Source: Gemmatimonadales bacterium
Lineage (GTDB): Bacteria > Gemmatimonadota > Gemmatimonadetes > Gemmatimonadales > GWC2-71-9
Assembly: GCA_025929805.1 (NCBI GenBank)
Contig: JAICPP010000078.1
Location: 1 to 12,893 of the forward strand
Reading direction: 5' to 3'
Length of the DNA: 12,893 nucleotides
Below, piece by piece: positions 1-6,411 of this stretch. The notes under the pieces were generated by a model that was not told the DNA's origin, ran no database searches, and worked only from the letters and a program-made list of their open reading frames with translations. The position numbers and the translations under genes were made by a program. Every line of letters starts with the position of its first letter. The first letter of the stretch is position 1.

Positions 1-1
1 A

Positions 2-64
2 GGTGAGGAGTTCCTGGAGCAAGCAACCCAGGTGAAAAACATCTGGATTCCCTATGGGGAGTAA
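2..64 (+). CDS. 3' end of a plus-strand gene, possibly aldehyde dehydrogenase
   Basis: An open frame enters the window from the left and ends at TAA (62-64). The visible residues end in EEFLEQATQVKNIWIPYGE. The 'TQVKNIWI' stretch resembles the extreme C-terminus of NAD(P)-dependent aldehyde dehydrogenases, where a 'Y/FTxxKxV' segment forms part of the oligomerisation strand. No catalytic residue is inside the window, so the family call rests on about 20 residues and is tentative. The gene converges on ppx, whose stop codon is 42 bp away. No clear terminator hairpin with a U-tract is visible between them. Confidence 0.45.
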   Translation, partial: GEEFLEQATQVKNIWIPYGE

Positions 65-106
65 GTCACGAGTCCTGTCCCGATCTCCTGACCCAGATGT
101 GTGCAC

Positions 107-1015
107 TCACAACTCGCGACTCTCGACTAAATCCAGCAGCAATCCTTCTCGTAAACCATAGGCGTTGACCCTGACGCTGGTCGCTTGCACTCCGTCGAGC
201 AGTTCCGCCGCGACCACCAGCCCTGCCACAATGATGTCCGACCGCTCCGGCCGGAGACCTGGCACCCGCCGGCGCTGCTCCGGGGTCATCTCGCTCAGCT
301 GGCCGATCAGGTCCTCCAGCTCTTCCCGGCTCACCTCTGCACCTTGGATCGACTGGTCCGGTGATCCCCGCCGGGCCTGAGTCATCGCCGCCGCGGTGGC
401 GAAGGTACCGCCGGAGCCAATGACCTGAGATCCCGCCCACTCCTGTTGGAGCACCGCCTCGCCGAGCGCCGCTCGAACCCGGCCTCGGAGCTCGGGCAGA
501 GTCAGCGCCAGTTCGGTAAGCCTGACAGCCCCGAGGGGCAGCGAGCGGATCAGCTCGATTCTCTCGTCGGCGCCGCCGATCAGCTCGAGACTGCCACCTC
601 CGATGTCGGCTACGAGCAGGCGACGCGCTGCGGGGAAATGAAAGGCGGCTGATCGGTAGGCAAGCTCGGCCTCCGCCTCGGGGGAGATCACCTCGAGCGG
701 GACATCCTGGTCCCGGACTCGACGCACGAACTCCCTGCCGTTCCTGGCTTCACGCACGGCCGCAGTCGCGACCGCACGGACCCGGGTGACACCACGCGAG
801 CGACAGCGGTCTCTCATTCGGACCAGACTCTGAAGGGCCCGCTCCATGGCTTCAGGGCTGAGCCGACCCGTGACACCGAGCCCGGCGCCGAGTCTTGGCT
901 GGTCTTCGGCTTCTTCGATGATTCGGAGCCCACTCGCCGGCTGGTACTCGGCGATGAGAAGGAGGACGGTGTTGGTGCCCACATCGATGGCGGCGAGACG
1001 CTCCGGGGAGCTCAC
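107..1015 (-). CDS. ppx: Exopolyphosphatase / GppA-type phosphatase, single-domain
   Basis: This 302-residue protein belongs to the Ppx/GppA family of the ASKHA superfamily. The family releases terminal phosphate from polyphosphate, and some members hydrolyse pppGpp. The diagnostic motifs are in order: AAIDVGTNTVLLLIAE (8-23, phosphate-1 loop), VATAAVREARNG (82-93), VADIGGGSLEL (135-145, phosphate-2), LGAVRLTE (161-168), IGSGGTFATA (199-208) and LRPERSDIIVAG (254-265). It stops after the two ASKHA lobes and lacks the C-terminal HD-like domain of the roughly 500-residue E. coli enzyme, as in other short PPX proteins. The start is GTG (1015-1013), whose last two bases and the next A form the phoU TGA, a 4-bp GTGA overlap that implies translational coupling. 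It is the last gene of the pst-phoU operon, which ties polyphosphate turnover to phosphate uptake. PPX versus GppA specificity cannot be decided from sequence alone. Confidence 0.93.
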   Translation of the reverse strand: MSSPERLAAIDVGTNTVLLLIAEYQPASGLRIIEEAEDQPRLGAGLGVTGRLSPEAMERALQSLVRMRDRCRSRGVTRVRAVATAAVREARNGREFVRRVRDQDVPLEVISPEAEAELAYRSAAFHFPAARRLLVADIGGGSLELIGGADERIELIRSLPLGAVRLTELALTLPELRGRVRAALGEAVLQQEWAGSQVIGSGGTFATAAAMTQARRGSPDQSIQGAEVSREELEDLIGQLSEMTPEQRRRVPGLRPERSDIIVAGLVVAAELLDGVQATSVRVNAYGLREGLLLDLVESREL

Positions 1016-1722
1016 TTCGTCGACGGAGCGGTGCTTTCCCGGGCTTCCCCCCGGTCCTCGGCGTGGTGCTTGATGGAGCGGCCTTCCACCAGGAACACGA
1101 CATCCTCCCCGATGTTGGTGGCGAGGTCGGCAACGCGCTCCAGGTTGCGGCTCACCAGGAACAGCTCCATGCCGGCTCCGATGGTGTGAGGGTCTTCCAT
1201 CATATGGGTCAGCAGGATCCGGAACACCGACCGGTGCAGGGCATCGACCTTATCGTCTCGCAGGCAGACCTCGCGACCCGCCTTGGCGTCACCCCTGATA
1301 AACGCCTCCAACGCGTCCGACAGCATCTCACGGGCCAGCCGAGCCATCTCGACGATCTCGGGCTCGGGCGCAATCGGCCGGGCCTGAAGCAACCGTTCGG
1401 TGGACTGCGCGATGTTGACCGCGTGGTCCCCCACCCGCTCCAGGTCGTTCGCGATCTTGAGCGCCGATGTGAGCATCCGGAGGTCCCGCGCCATGGGTTG
1501 CTGCAGCGCCAGCAGGTTGACGCACTGCTCCTCGATCTCAACCTCCATGGCATCGATCACCCGATCGCCGGCGATGACCCGGCGGGCCTTTTCACTATCC
1601 CGCTCGAGCAGTGCCTCGACAGCGAGGCCGAGCGCCGCCTCGGCCTCACCCGACATGGTGAGCAGCCGGGCTTTGACGCGGCTCAACTCATCGTGGAAAT
1701 GACGGTGAGTGTCGAAGCTCAT
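1012..1722 (-). CDS. phoU: Phosphate-transport regulator PhoU
   Basis: PhoU (236 residues) is a cytoplasmic all-helical protein that signals phosphate sufficiency from the Pst transporter to the PhoR-type sensor kinase and restrains uptake. The two tandem three-helix PhoU repeats are visible, each with its metal-binding E/DxxxD signature: ERVGDHAVNI at 95-104 and ERVADLATNIGEDVVF at 195-210. Length matches the family. A short polar tail from about 215 is variable. The ATG at 1722-1720 overlaps the upstream pstB stop (ATGA). A strong Shine-Dalgarno, GGGAGG, lies inside the last pstB codons. It is followed by ppx with another 4-bp overlap. Position after pstB is the classical arrangement. Confidence 0.96.
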   Translation of the reverse strand: MSFDTHRHFHDELSRVKARLLTMSGEAEAALGLAVEALLERDSEKARRVIAGDRVIDAMEVEIEEQCVNLLALQQPMARDLRMLTSALKIANDLERVGDHAVNIAQSTERLLQARPIAPEPEIVEMARLAREMLSDALEAFIRGDAKAGREVCLRDDKVDALHRSVFRILLTHMMEDPHTIGAGMELFLVSRNLERVADLATNIGEDVVFLVEGRSIKHHAEDRGEARESTAPSTK

Positions 1723-2564
1723 CCGAACCTCCCGGTTATGTACGCTTCGGTGCGCTCGTGAGCTGGCTTGGTGAAGAGCCGCTCGGTCTGATCGAATTCG
1801 ATCAACTGGCCCTGATCGAAGAAGCCGGTGAAGTCCGAGACCCGCGCTGCCTGCTGCATGTTATGGGTGACGATCACGATGGTGTAGTGTTGCTTGAGAT
1901 CGAAGATGAGCTCCTCGATCCGCTGGGTTGCGATGGGGTCGAGTGCCGAACAGGGCTCGTCCATGAGCAGCACCTCGGGTTGGTTGCCCAAGGCCCGGGC
2001 GATGCAAAGCCGCTGCTGCTGTCCGCCGGACAAACTGGTCCCCGGCTCATCCAACCGGTCCTTCACCTCATCCCAGAGTCCCGCCTGCCTGAGACACCGC
2101 TCCACCAAATCCGGCAGGTCCCGCCGGCTGACCAGCGCGTTGAGCGCCGGCCCATAGGCGACGTTCTCGAACACAGTCTTGGGAAACGGGTTGGGCCGCT
2201 GGAAGACCATGCCTACCCGCTGTCGCAGGGAAACCAGGTCGGTCCCGGGCCGATAGACGGAAGTGCCCTCGACCAGGATGTCACCCTGTTGGCGGATGCC
2301 GGGGATCAGGTCGTTAAGCCGGTTGATCGAGCGAAGGAAGGTGGACTTCCCACACCCGGAAGGTCCAATGATAGCGGTAACGGCCTTCCGCTCAATGGAG
2401 AAGCTCAGGTTCCGGAGTGCCTGTCGTGGACCGTAGAAGAAGCTGAAGTCACGCACATCTACCGCAGGCCCGTCTTTCCCGGCCGGGCGAGCGGCGGGCT
2501 GTCGGGGACCCAGGGTGACTTTGGGTGCCGGGACCACGGTTTGAGGGCGAAGAGTTGCGTTCAT
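1719..2564 (-). CDS. pstB: Phosphate ABC transporter ATPase PstB (canonical copy)
   Basis: This 281-residue ATPase is the energy-coupling subunit of the PstSCAB high-affinity phosphate importer. The ABC motifs are intact: Walker A GPSGCGKST (67-75), Q-loop FQRPNPFP (121-128), signature LSGGQQQR (178-185), Walker B VLLMDEP (198-204) followed by the PstB-typical CSALDP, and H-loop VTHN (232-235). Residues 1-35 form a Pro/Ala-rich, probably flexible extension before the core. The start is supported by the ATGA overlap with the preceding pstB, although an internal start cannot be excluded. It is the second of two adjacent pstB genes, roughly half identical by eye, both ending in EAYITGRFG. This copy keeps the canonical CSALDP signature, so it is the more orthodox PstB. 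Confidence 0.96.
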   Translation of the reverse strand: MNATLRPQTVVPAPKVTLGPRQPAARPAGKDGPAVDVRDFSFFYGPRQALRNLSFSIERKAVTAIIGPSGCGKSTFLRSINRLNDLIPGIRQQGDILVEGTSVYRPGTDLVSLRQRVGMVFQRPNPFPKTVFENVAYGPALNALVSRRDLPDLVERCLRQAGLWDEVKDRLDEPGTSLSGGQQQRLCIARALGNQPEVLLMDEPCSALDPIATQRIEELIFDLKQHYTIVIVTHNMQQAARVSDFTGFFDQGQLIEFDQTERLFTKPAHERTEAYITGRFG

Positions 2565-3373
2565 CCGAACCTTCCGGTGATGTAGGCCTCGGTTTGCTCG
2601 TTCTTTGGCGCGGTAAAGATCTGCCGAGATGGACCGGTCTCTACCATAGTGCCGAGATAGAAGAATGTGGTTGTGTCCGAGACCCGGGCAGCCTGCTGCA
2701 TGTTATGGGTCACGATGATGATGGTGAAATCCCGCTTCAAGTCGAACAACAGCTCCTCGATCCGTTGCGTTCCCTGGGGATCAAGCGAGGCCGTGGGCTC
2801 ATCCAGCAGGATCACATCCGGTGAGGGAGCGATGGTTCGGGCGATGCAGAGCCGTTGCTGCTGCCCCCCGGACAATGCCATCGCGCTGGCCTTGAGCCGA
2901 TCCTTCACTTCCTCCCACAAGGCCGCCTGTCTCAGGGCGACCTCCACCCGAGCGTCCAGCTCCTTCCGGGGCATGCGGCCATCCACTCGGAGCCCGGCGG
3001 CCACGTTGTCGTAAACCGACATGGTAGGAAACGGAGTCGGCCGCTGAAAAACCATGCCCACCCGCCGGCGCAACTGCATCACGTTTACCCGGGGCGCGTA
3101 GATGTCGGCGCCATCGAGCAGCACCCGCCCCGTCACCCAGCCGTGTTCCGACAGTTCGTGCATGCGATTGAGGGTACGAAGGAAGGTCGACTTGCCGCAG
3201 CCCGAGGGGCCGATCAGCGCATGCACCCGATTCCCCGGGAAGCTCAGCGACACCGCTTTGACCGCGGTAAACTTGCCGTACATCGCGCTGAGCTTGTCGG
3301 TGACGATGCGGGGCATCTCCTCGGGGGTCGCCTGGTCACGCTCCAAGGAGCGGCTCAACGTCAGCTCAGCCAT
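2561..3373 (-). CDS. pstB: Phosphate ABC transporter ATPase PstB (divergent copy)
   Basis: A second PstB-type ATPase of 270 residues, encoded directly after pstA. Walker A GPSGCGKST (55-63), Q-loop FQRPTPFP (109-116), signature LSGGQQQR (167-174), Walker B VILLDEP (187-193) and H-loop VTHN (221-224) are all present, so it should bind and hydrolyse ATP. After Walker B it reads TASLDPQGTQ, where the usual PstB has CSALDP. The shared Q-loop context and the EAYITGRFG ending still place it in the PstB family. Its ATG (3373-3371) lies 8 bp inside the end of pstA, with no strong Shine-Dalgarno, so expression probably depends on coupling. The two copies could form a heterodimer on PstC/PstA or serve under different conditions; the sequence does not say which. 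Confidence 0.93.
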   Translation of the reverse strand: MAELTLSRSLERDQATPEEMPRIVTDKLSAMYGKFTAVKAVSLSFPGNRVHALIGPSGCGKSTFLRTLNRMHELSEHGWVTGRVLLDGADIYAPRVNVMQLRRRVGMVFQRPTPFPTMSVYDNVAAGLRVDGRMPRKELDARVEVALRQAALWEEVKDRLKASAMALSGGQQQRLCIARTIAPSPDVILLDEPTASLDPQGTQRIEELLFDLKRDFTIIIVTHNMQQAARVSDTTTFFYLGTMVETGPSRQIFTAPKNEQTEAYITGRFG

Positions 3374-4211
3374 TGATAGCGAACCGGCGGCGGACGGCCA
3401 GGCGGGCTCCCAGGCTCAGCACGAACACCACGATGATGAGCACCAGCGCGGCGGCCCAAGCGTACCGATGCCATTCTTCGTACGGGCCGGTGGCGTAGGT
3501 GAAGACGGTGAGCGGCAGTGCCGCCATCGGCTGGTCGAGGTCGAAGCTCAGGTATTGGCTCCCAAGAGCGGTGAACAGCAAGGGCGCGGTCTCGCCGGCA
3601 ATGCGCGCGATGGCCAGCAGGGCGCCGGTCATGATGCCGGGAAGTGTGGTCCGGATGACGACCGACAGGCTGGTACGCCACCGCGGGTACCCCAAGGCGA
3701 GCGCCGCCTCGCGCAGCGAGTTGGGTACCAGCTTGATCATCTCCTCGGTGGTACGGAGCACCATCGGAATCATCAGCAGGGCCAGGGCAACACTGCCGGC
3801 CAGAGCCGAGAAATGCTTCTGCTGCGCCACGATCCAGGCCCAGGCGAAGACACCCACGACGATCGAGGGTGTTCCGTTCAGGACATCGGCCACAAACCGC
3901 GTGATCCAGGTGAGCCGGCTGGTGGGATATTCCGCGCAGTAGATCCCGGCACCGACTCCGATCGGCAGACCGATGAGGCTCGCGGTGCCCACGATCAGCA
4001 GCGTGCCCACCAGCGCGTGCACTACCCCACCACCCGTTTCGCCGGCCGGGGCCGGTGTCCGGGTAAAGAACTCCATGGACAGGCTGCCCGCGCCTTTCAG
4101 CACGAGGTTGAGCAGGATGAAGAAGAGCGGGATCAGTGCCACCACCACGGCGCCGATCATCAGTCCGACCATGAAGTTGCTGAGAACACGCCGGAGGATA
4201 CGCCGGTTCAT
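3366..4211 (-). CDS. pstA: Phosphate ABC transporter permease PstA
   Basis: PstA (281 residues) is one of the two inner-membrane permease subunits of the phosphate importer. Hydrophobic stretches fit about six membrane helices, the first near 13-36, others near 66-90, 137-155 and 252-270. The PstA-typical NGTPSIVVG (112-120) is present. The cytoplasmic EAA loop that contacts the ATPase runs from E168 (EAALALGYPRWRT) to G192. The periplasmic segment after the first helix carries the usual FFTRTPAPAGETGGG (48-62). Its ATG overlaps the pstC stop (ATGA at 4211-4208), and its own stop overlaps the following pstB by 8 bp. Length and order match known pst operons. Confidence 0.96.
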   Translation of the reverse strand: MNRRILRRVLSNFMVGLMIGAVVVALIPLFFILLNLVLKGAGSLSMEFFTRTPAPAGETGGGVVHALVGTLLIVGTASLIGLPIGVGAGIYCAEYPTSRLTWITRFVADVLNGTPSIVVGVFAWAWIVAQQKHFSALAGSVALALLMIPMVLRTTEEMIKLVPNSLREAALALGYPRWRTSLSVVIRTTLPGIMTGALLAIARIAGETAPLLFTALGSQYLSFDLDQPMAALPLTVFTYATGPYEEWHRYAWAAALVLIIVVFVLSLGARLAVRRRFAING

Positions 4212-5188
4212 AGTGCGCTGCTCCCGGCCCCCGAGCCCCGGGCGACGCGCCAGATCAGGAGCCGAGCTCCGGCGTTGACCAGCACCGTGACGAGGAACAG
4301 CACGAAGGCCACAAAGGCCAGGGCGGACAGGTGCAGGTCACCCACCGCCTCGGAGAACTCGTTCGCGATTGCCGCGGCCATGGTGTATCCGGGAGCAAAC
4401 AGTGAGGCGGCGACCTCGTGCCGATTGCCGATGACCATGGTTACTGCCATGGTCTCTCCCAGCGCCCGTCCGAGCCCCAGGATGACCGCGCCGCCGAGGC
4501 CCGAGCGCGCGTAAGGAACCACAGCGGTTATGACTGCCTCCCACCGGGTAGCCCCGAGTGCCAGAGCCGCCTCCCGCTGCGTGTTCGGCACCGCGAGAAG
4601 CACTTCCCTCGATACCGACATGACATAGGGCATGATCATGATGGCCAGAATGATGCCCGCCGCGAGCATGGAGGGACCGTAGATGGCCCCCTGAAACAAG
4701 GGCAGAAAGCCGAGCGCGTCGCGGAGCAATGGGAACGCCGTCGTGCGGAGGACCGGAATCAGCACGAAGATGCCCCACAGCCCGTACACCACGCTGGGGA
4801 TAGCGGCCAGCAAGCCGATGAGGAACGCGACCGGCTGGCGTACCGCCTTGGGGGCAAACTCAGTGAGATAAATGGCGACCCCGAGTGAGAGGGGTACCGC
4901 TATGACGAGTGCGATGAGGGAGGAAAGCAGGGTGCCGAATATCAGGGGCAGAGCCCCGAACTCTTCGGCCACCGGGTCCCAGGTGCTCGAGGTGATGAAG
5001 TCGAAGCCGAACCGGTCTATCGCGAGTCGGGACCCACTCCACAGCTCGTAGACCAGAAAGCCGAGCAGGATCGGAATGAGGAATGCGGCGGCGGTGAGAA
5101 CGAGCTTGAAGACTCGATCACCGTAATTAGCCCGTTCCAGGGAGACCGGTTGGGCCGAGCGGACGGCTGTCTCTTCCAGAGCGGTCAT
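4208..5188 (-). CDS. pstC: Phosphate ABC transporter permease PstC
   Basis: PstC (326 residues) pairs with PstA to form the phosphate channel in the inner membrane. It has a polar N-terminus, a first helix near 28-48, the family signature WDPVAEEFGALPLIFGTL (70-87), IPSVVYGLWG (130-139), and the EAA loop EAALALGATRWEAV (206-219) with its closing glycine at 230. The last helix is near 287-312. The ATG at 5188-5186 has no Shine-Dalgarno at normal distance; the nearest GAGG is 13 nt away. A TAAACT hexamer ends only 5 nt before the ATG, downstream of a row of Pho-box-like repeats. This gene may therefore begin a second, near-leaderless transcript inside the operon. Confidence 0.95.
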   Translation of the reverse strand: MTALEETAVRSAQPVSLERANYGDRVFKLVLTAAAFLIPILLGFLVYELWSGSRLAIDRFGFDFITSSTWDPVAEEFGALPLIFGTLLSSLIALVIAVPLSLGVAIYLTEFAPKAVRQPVAFLIGLLAAIPSVVYGLWGIFVLIPVLRTTAFPLLRDALGFLPLFQGAIYGPSMLAAGIILAIMIMPYVMSVSREVLLAVPNTQREAALALGATRWEAVITAVVPYARSGLGGAVILGLGRALGETMAVTMVIGNRHEVAASLFAPGYTMAAAIANEFSEAVGDLHLSALAFVAFVLFLVTVLVNAGARLLIWRVARGSGAGSSAL

Positions 5189-5193
5189 GCGTG

Positions 5194-5249
5194 AGTTTAC
5201 GCCTCGGCGGTCCAGCCAACGTCACGGCCTTGTAACGGGGCCGTCACGG
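5194..5249 (-). promoter_or_regulatory. Pho-box array and -10 upstream of pstC
   Basis: On the minus strand, heptamers CCGTGAC (5249-5243), CCGTTAC (5238-5232) and CCGTGAC (5227-5221) stand exactly 11 bp apart, each followed by a 4-bp linker. A weaker fourth, GCTGGAC (5216-5210), keeps the register. Ten bases later comes TAAACT (5199-5194), four of six matches to a sigma-70 -10. PhoB/PhoP boxes in E. coli, Bacillus and Streptomyces are likewise direct repeats with 11-bp period, and in E. coli pstS the -10 also follows the last repeat by about 10 bp. The first heptamer overlaps the pstS stop codon. The array and spacing are seen directly; binding by a PhoB-type regulator is inferred. Confidence 0.68.
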
Positions 5250-6299
5250 AAACTGTTTCTGCAGAACCTCGATGACGGGGACCGGCAGCGGAGCGTAGTG
5301 GAGCTCTGCCGCCATCCGCTGAGCCGGTGGTTGCAGCATCCACCGAATGAAGTTTCTGAGCAGCCGTACCTTGACGCTGTCGCCGCCCTCCTTCCGCAGA
5401 AGAAGCCAGGTAAACGACGATGCCGGATAGGAGTCCTTACCGGATGGATTGGTGATGGACACGCGGAAATCGGTGCTGGGGTCGAGCCGCGCGCCTGCTG
5501 CTGCGGCGGACACGCTCTTAAGGCTGGGCTCGACAAAGGCGCCCTCGGCATTCTTGAGCCACGCGTAGGGAAGTCCGTTAGAGATGGCGTAGATCAGTTC
5601 GACATACCCGATGGCGCCATCGGTCTGCTTGACCTGTTGAGTGACGCCCTCGTTGCCCTTGCCTCCCAGGCCGATCGGCCATTTGACCGAGGTGGCCTTA
5701 CCCACCTTTTCCTTCCATTCCGGGGAAATCTTCGAGAGATAGTCGGTGAAGATGAAGGTGGTGCCGGACCCATCCGATCGGTGAACCACGATGATGTCCT
5801 GGGCGGGCAGCTTCACTCCAGGGTTGAGGGCCGCGATCCGCCGATCGCTCCACCGGGTGATGCGTCCCAGGAAGATGTCGGCCAGGGTGGGTCCATCGAA
5901 ACGGAGGGCGGCGTTGCCGGCCGCGGGCAGGTTGTAGGTCGCCACCACCGCGCCGAGGACGGTAGGAACGTGAACCACGTTGCCTTTGACCGCGGCCACC
6001 TGCTCGTCGGTCATGGGCGCGTCGGAGGCGCCGAAATCCACGGTCCCCTCGGTGAACTGGCGGATACCGCCGCCCGAGCCGATCGACTGGTAGTTGATGC
6101 GGACACCGGTCTCCTGGTGGTATGCATCGAACCACTTGGTGTAAATCGGATTGGGGAAGGTGGCGCCGGCGCCGGTGAGCGCGGCGCTGCTGCCGGTTGC
6201 GCGCGACTCACCCGGCTGCCGGCCACGGTCATCGGATGAACAGGCCGCCAGCATGACTAGTATGAGGAGCAAGCTGCAGGAGAGTCGACGAGATGACAT
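5244..6299 (-). CDS. pstS: Phosphate-binding protein PstS, lipoprotein copy
   Basis: This 351-residue protein is a periplasmic phosphate receptor of the Pst importer. The N-terminus is a lipoprotein signal with lipobox LAAC (17-20), so it should be tethered by lipidated C20. A short polar linker leads to the mature fold at LTGAGATFPNP (41-51). Phosphate-ligand regions typical of PstS are visible: YQSIGSGGGIRQF (70-82), DFGASDAPM (88-96) and HRSDGSGTTF (173-182). The start at 6299-6297 was chosen because AAGGAG (6312-6307) lies 7 nt upstream. A longer in-frame start at 6347 would place a noncoding palindromic repeat in the protein. It is about two-thirds identical by eye to the other pstS directly upstream, a tandem duplication with different membrane attachment. 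Confidence 0.95.
   Translation of the reverse strand: MSSRRLSCSLLLILVMLAACSSDDRGRQPGESRATGSSAALTGAGATFPNPIYTKWFDAYHQETGVRINYQSIGSGGGIRQFTEGTVDFGASDAPMTDEQVAAVKGNVVHVPTVLGAVVATYNLPAAGNAALRFDGPTLADIFLGRITRWSDRRIAALNPGVKLPAQDIIVVHRSDGSGTTFIFTDYLSKISPEWKEKVGKATSVKWPIGLGGKGNEGVTQQVKQTDGAIGYVELIYAISNGLPYAWLKNAEGAFVEPSLKSVSAAAAGARLDPSTDFRVSITNPSGKDSYPASSFTWLLLRKEGGDSVKVRLLRNFIRWMLQPPAQRMAAELHYAPLPVPVIEVLQKQFP
6147..6179 (-). repeat. 33-bp identical segment shared by the two pstS genes (copy 1)
   Basis: Positions 6147-6179 are identical to 7351-7383. The segment encodes the mature N-terminus LTGAGATFPNP in both genes, while the surrounding codons have diverged. It marks the tandem duplication and could be a site of homologous recombination or past gene conversion. 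Confidence 0.85.
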
Positions 6300-6310
6300 G
6301 GTCAAACTCC

Positions 6311-6380
6311 TTGTCATCCTGAGCGTAGCGAAGGATCTGGCTGGCAAGTAGAAGATTCTTCGCTGAGCTCAGAATGACAA
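6311..6380. repeat. Interspersed palindromic repeat between the pstS genes
   Basis: An imperfect inverted repeat: left arm 6311-6338 begins TTGTCATCCTGAGC, right arm 6353-6380 ends GCTCAGAATGACAA, and the loop is 14 nt. The 28-nt arms match at 24 positions. Its arms contain the 'TCATCCTGAGC...GCGAAGGATCT' type core that I recognise as a small repeat scattered through many bacterial genomes, often mistranslated as 'SFATLRMT' or 'HSELSEES'. It lies in the 112-bp gap between the two pstS genes, and its left end includes two bases of the pstS Shine-Dalgarno (6307-6312). A hairpin in the mRNA could affect stability or translation of the downstream pstS. No transposase is nearby. Confidence 0.8.
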
Positions 6381-6411
6381 GGCATATCCGTGTTACTCCG
6401 TCGCCGGCACG

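Noticed and set aside
65..106. Possible bidirectional terminator between the plus-strand gene end and ppx, and a lone GTCACGA at 65-71
   Set aside because: No stable hairpin with a U-tract could be drawn, and the heptamer has no partner 11 bp away.
3102..4514. A 470-codon plus-strand open frame opposite pstB, pstA and pstC
   Set aside because: It is antisense to three well-supported genes. Its product is rich in Arg, Gln, His and Gly with no recognisable domain, the usual shadow of GC-rich coding DNA.
6300..6347. N-terminal extension of the lipoprotein PstS starting at 6347
   Set aside because: The extra residues contain SFATLRMT, the translation of the palindromic repeat. The internal ATG at 6299 has a good Shine-Dalgarno and starts a proper lipoprotein signal.
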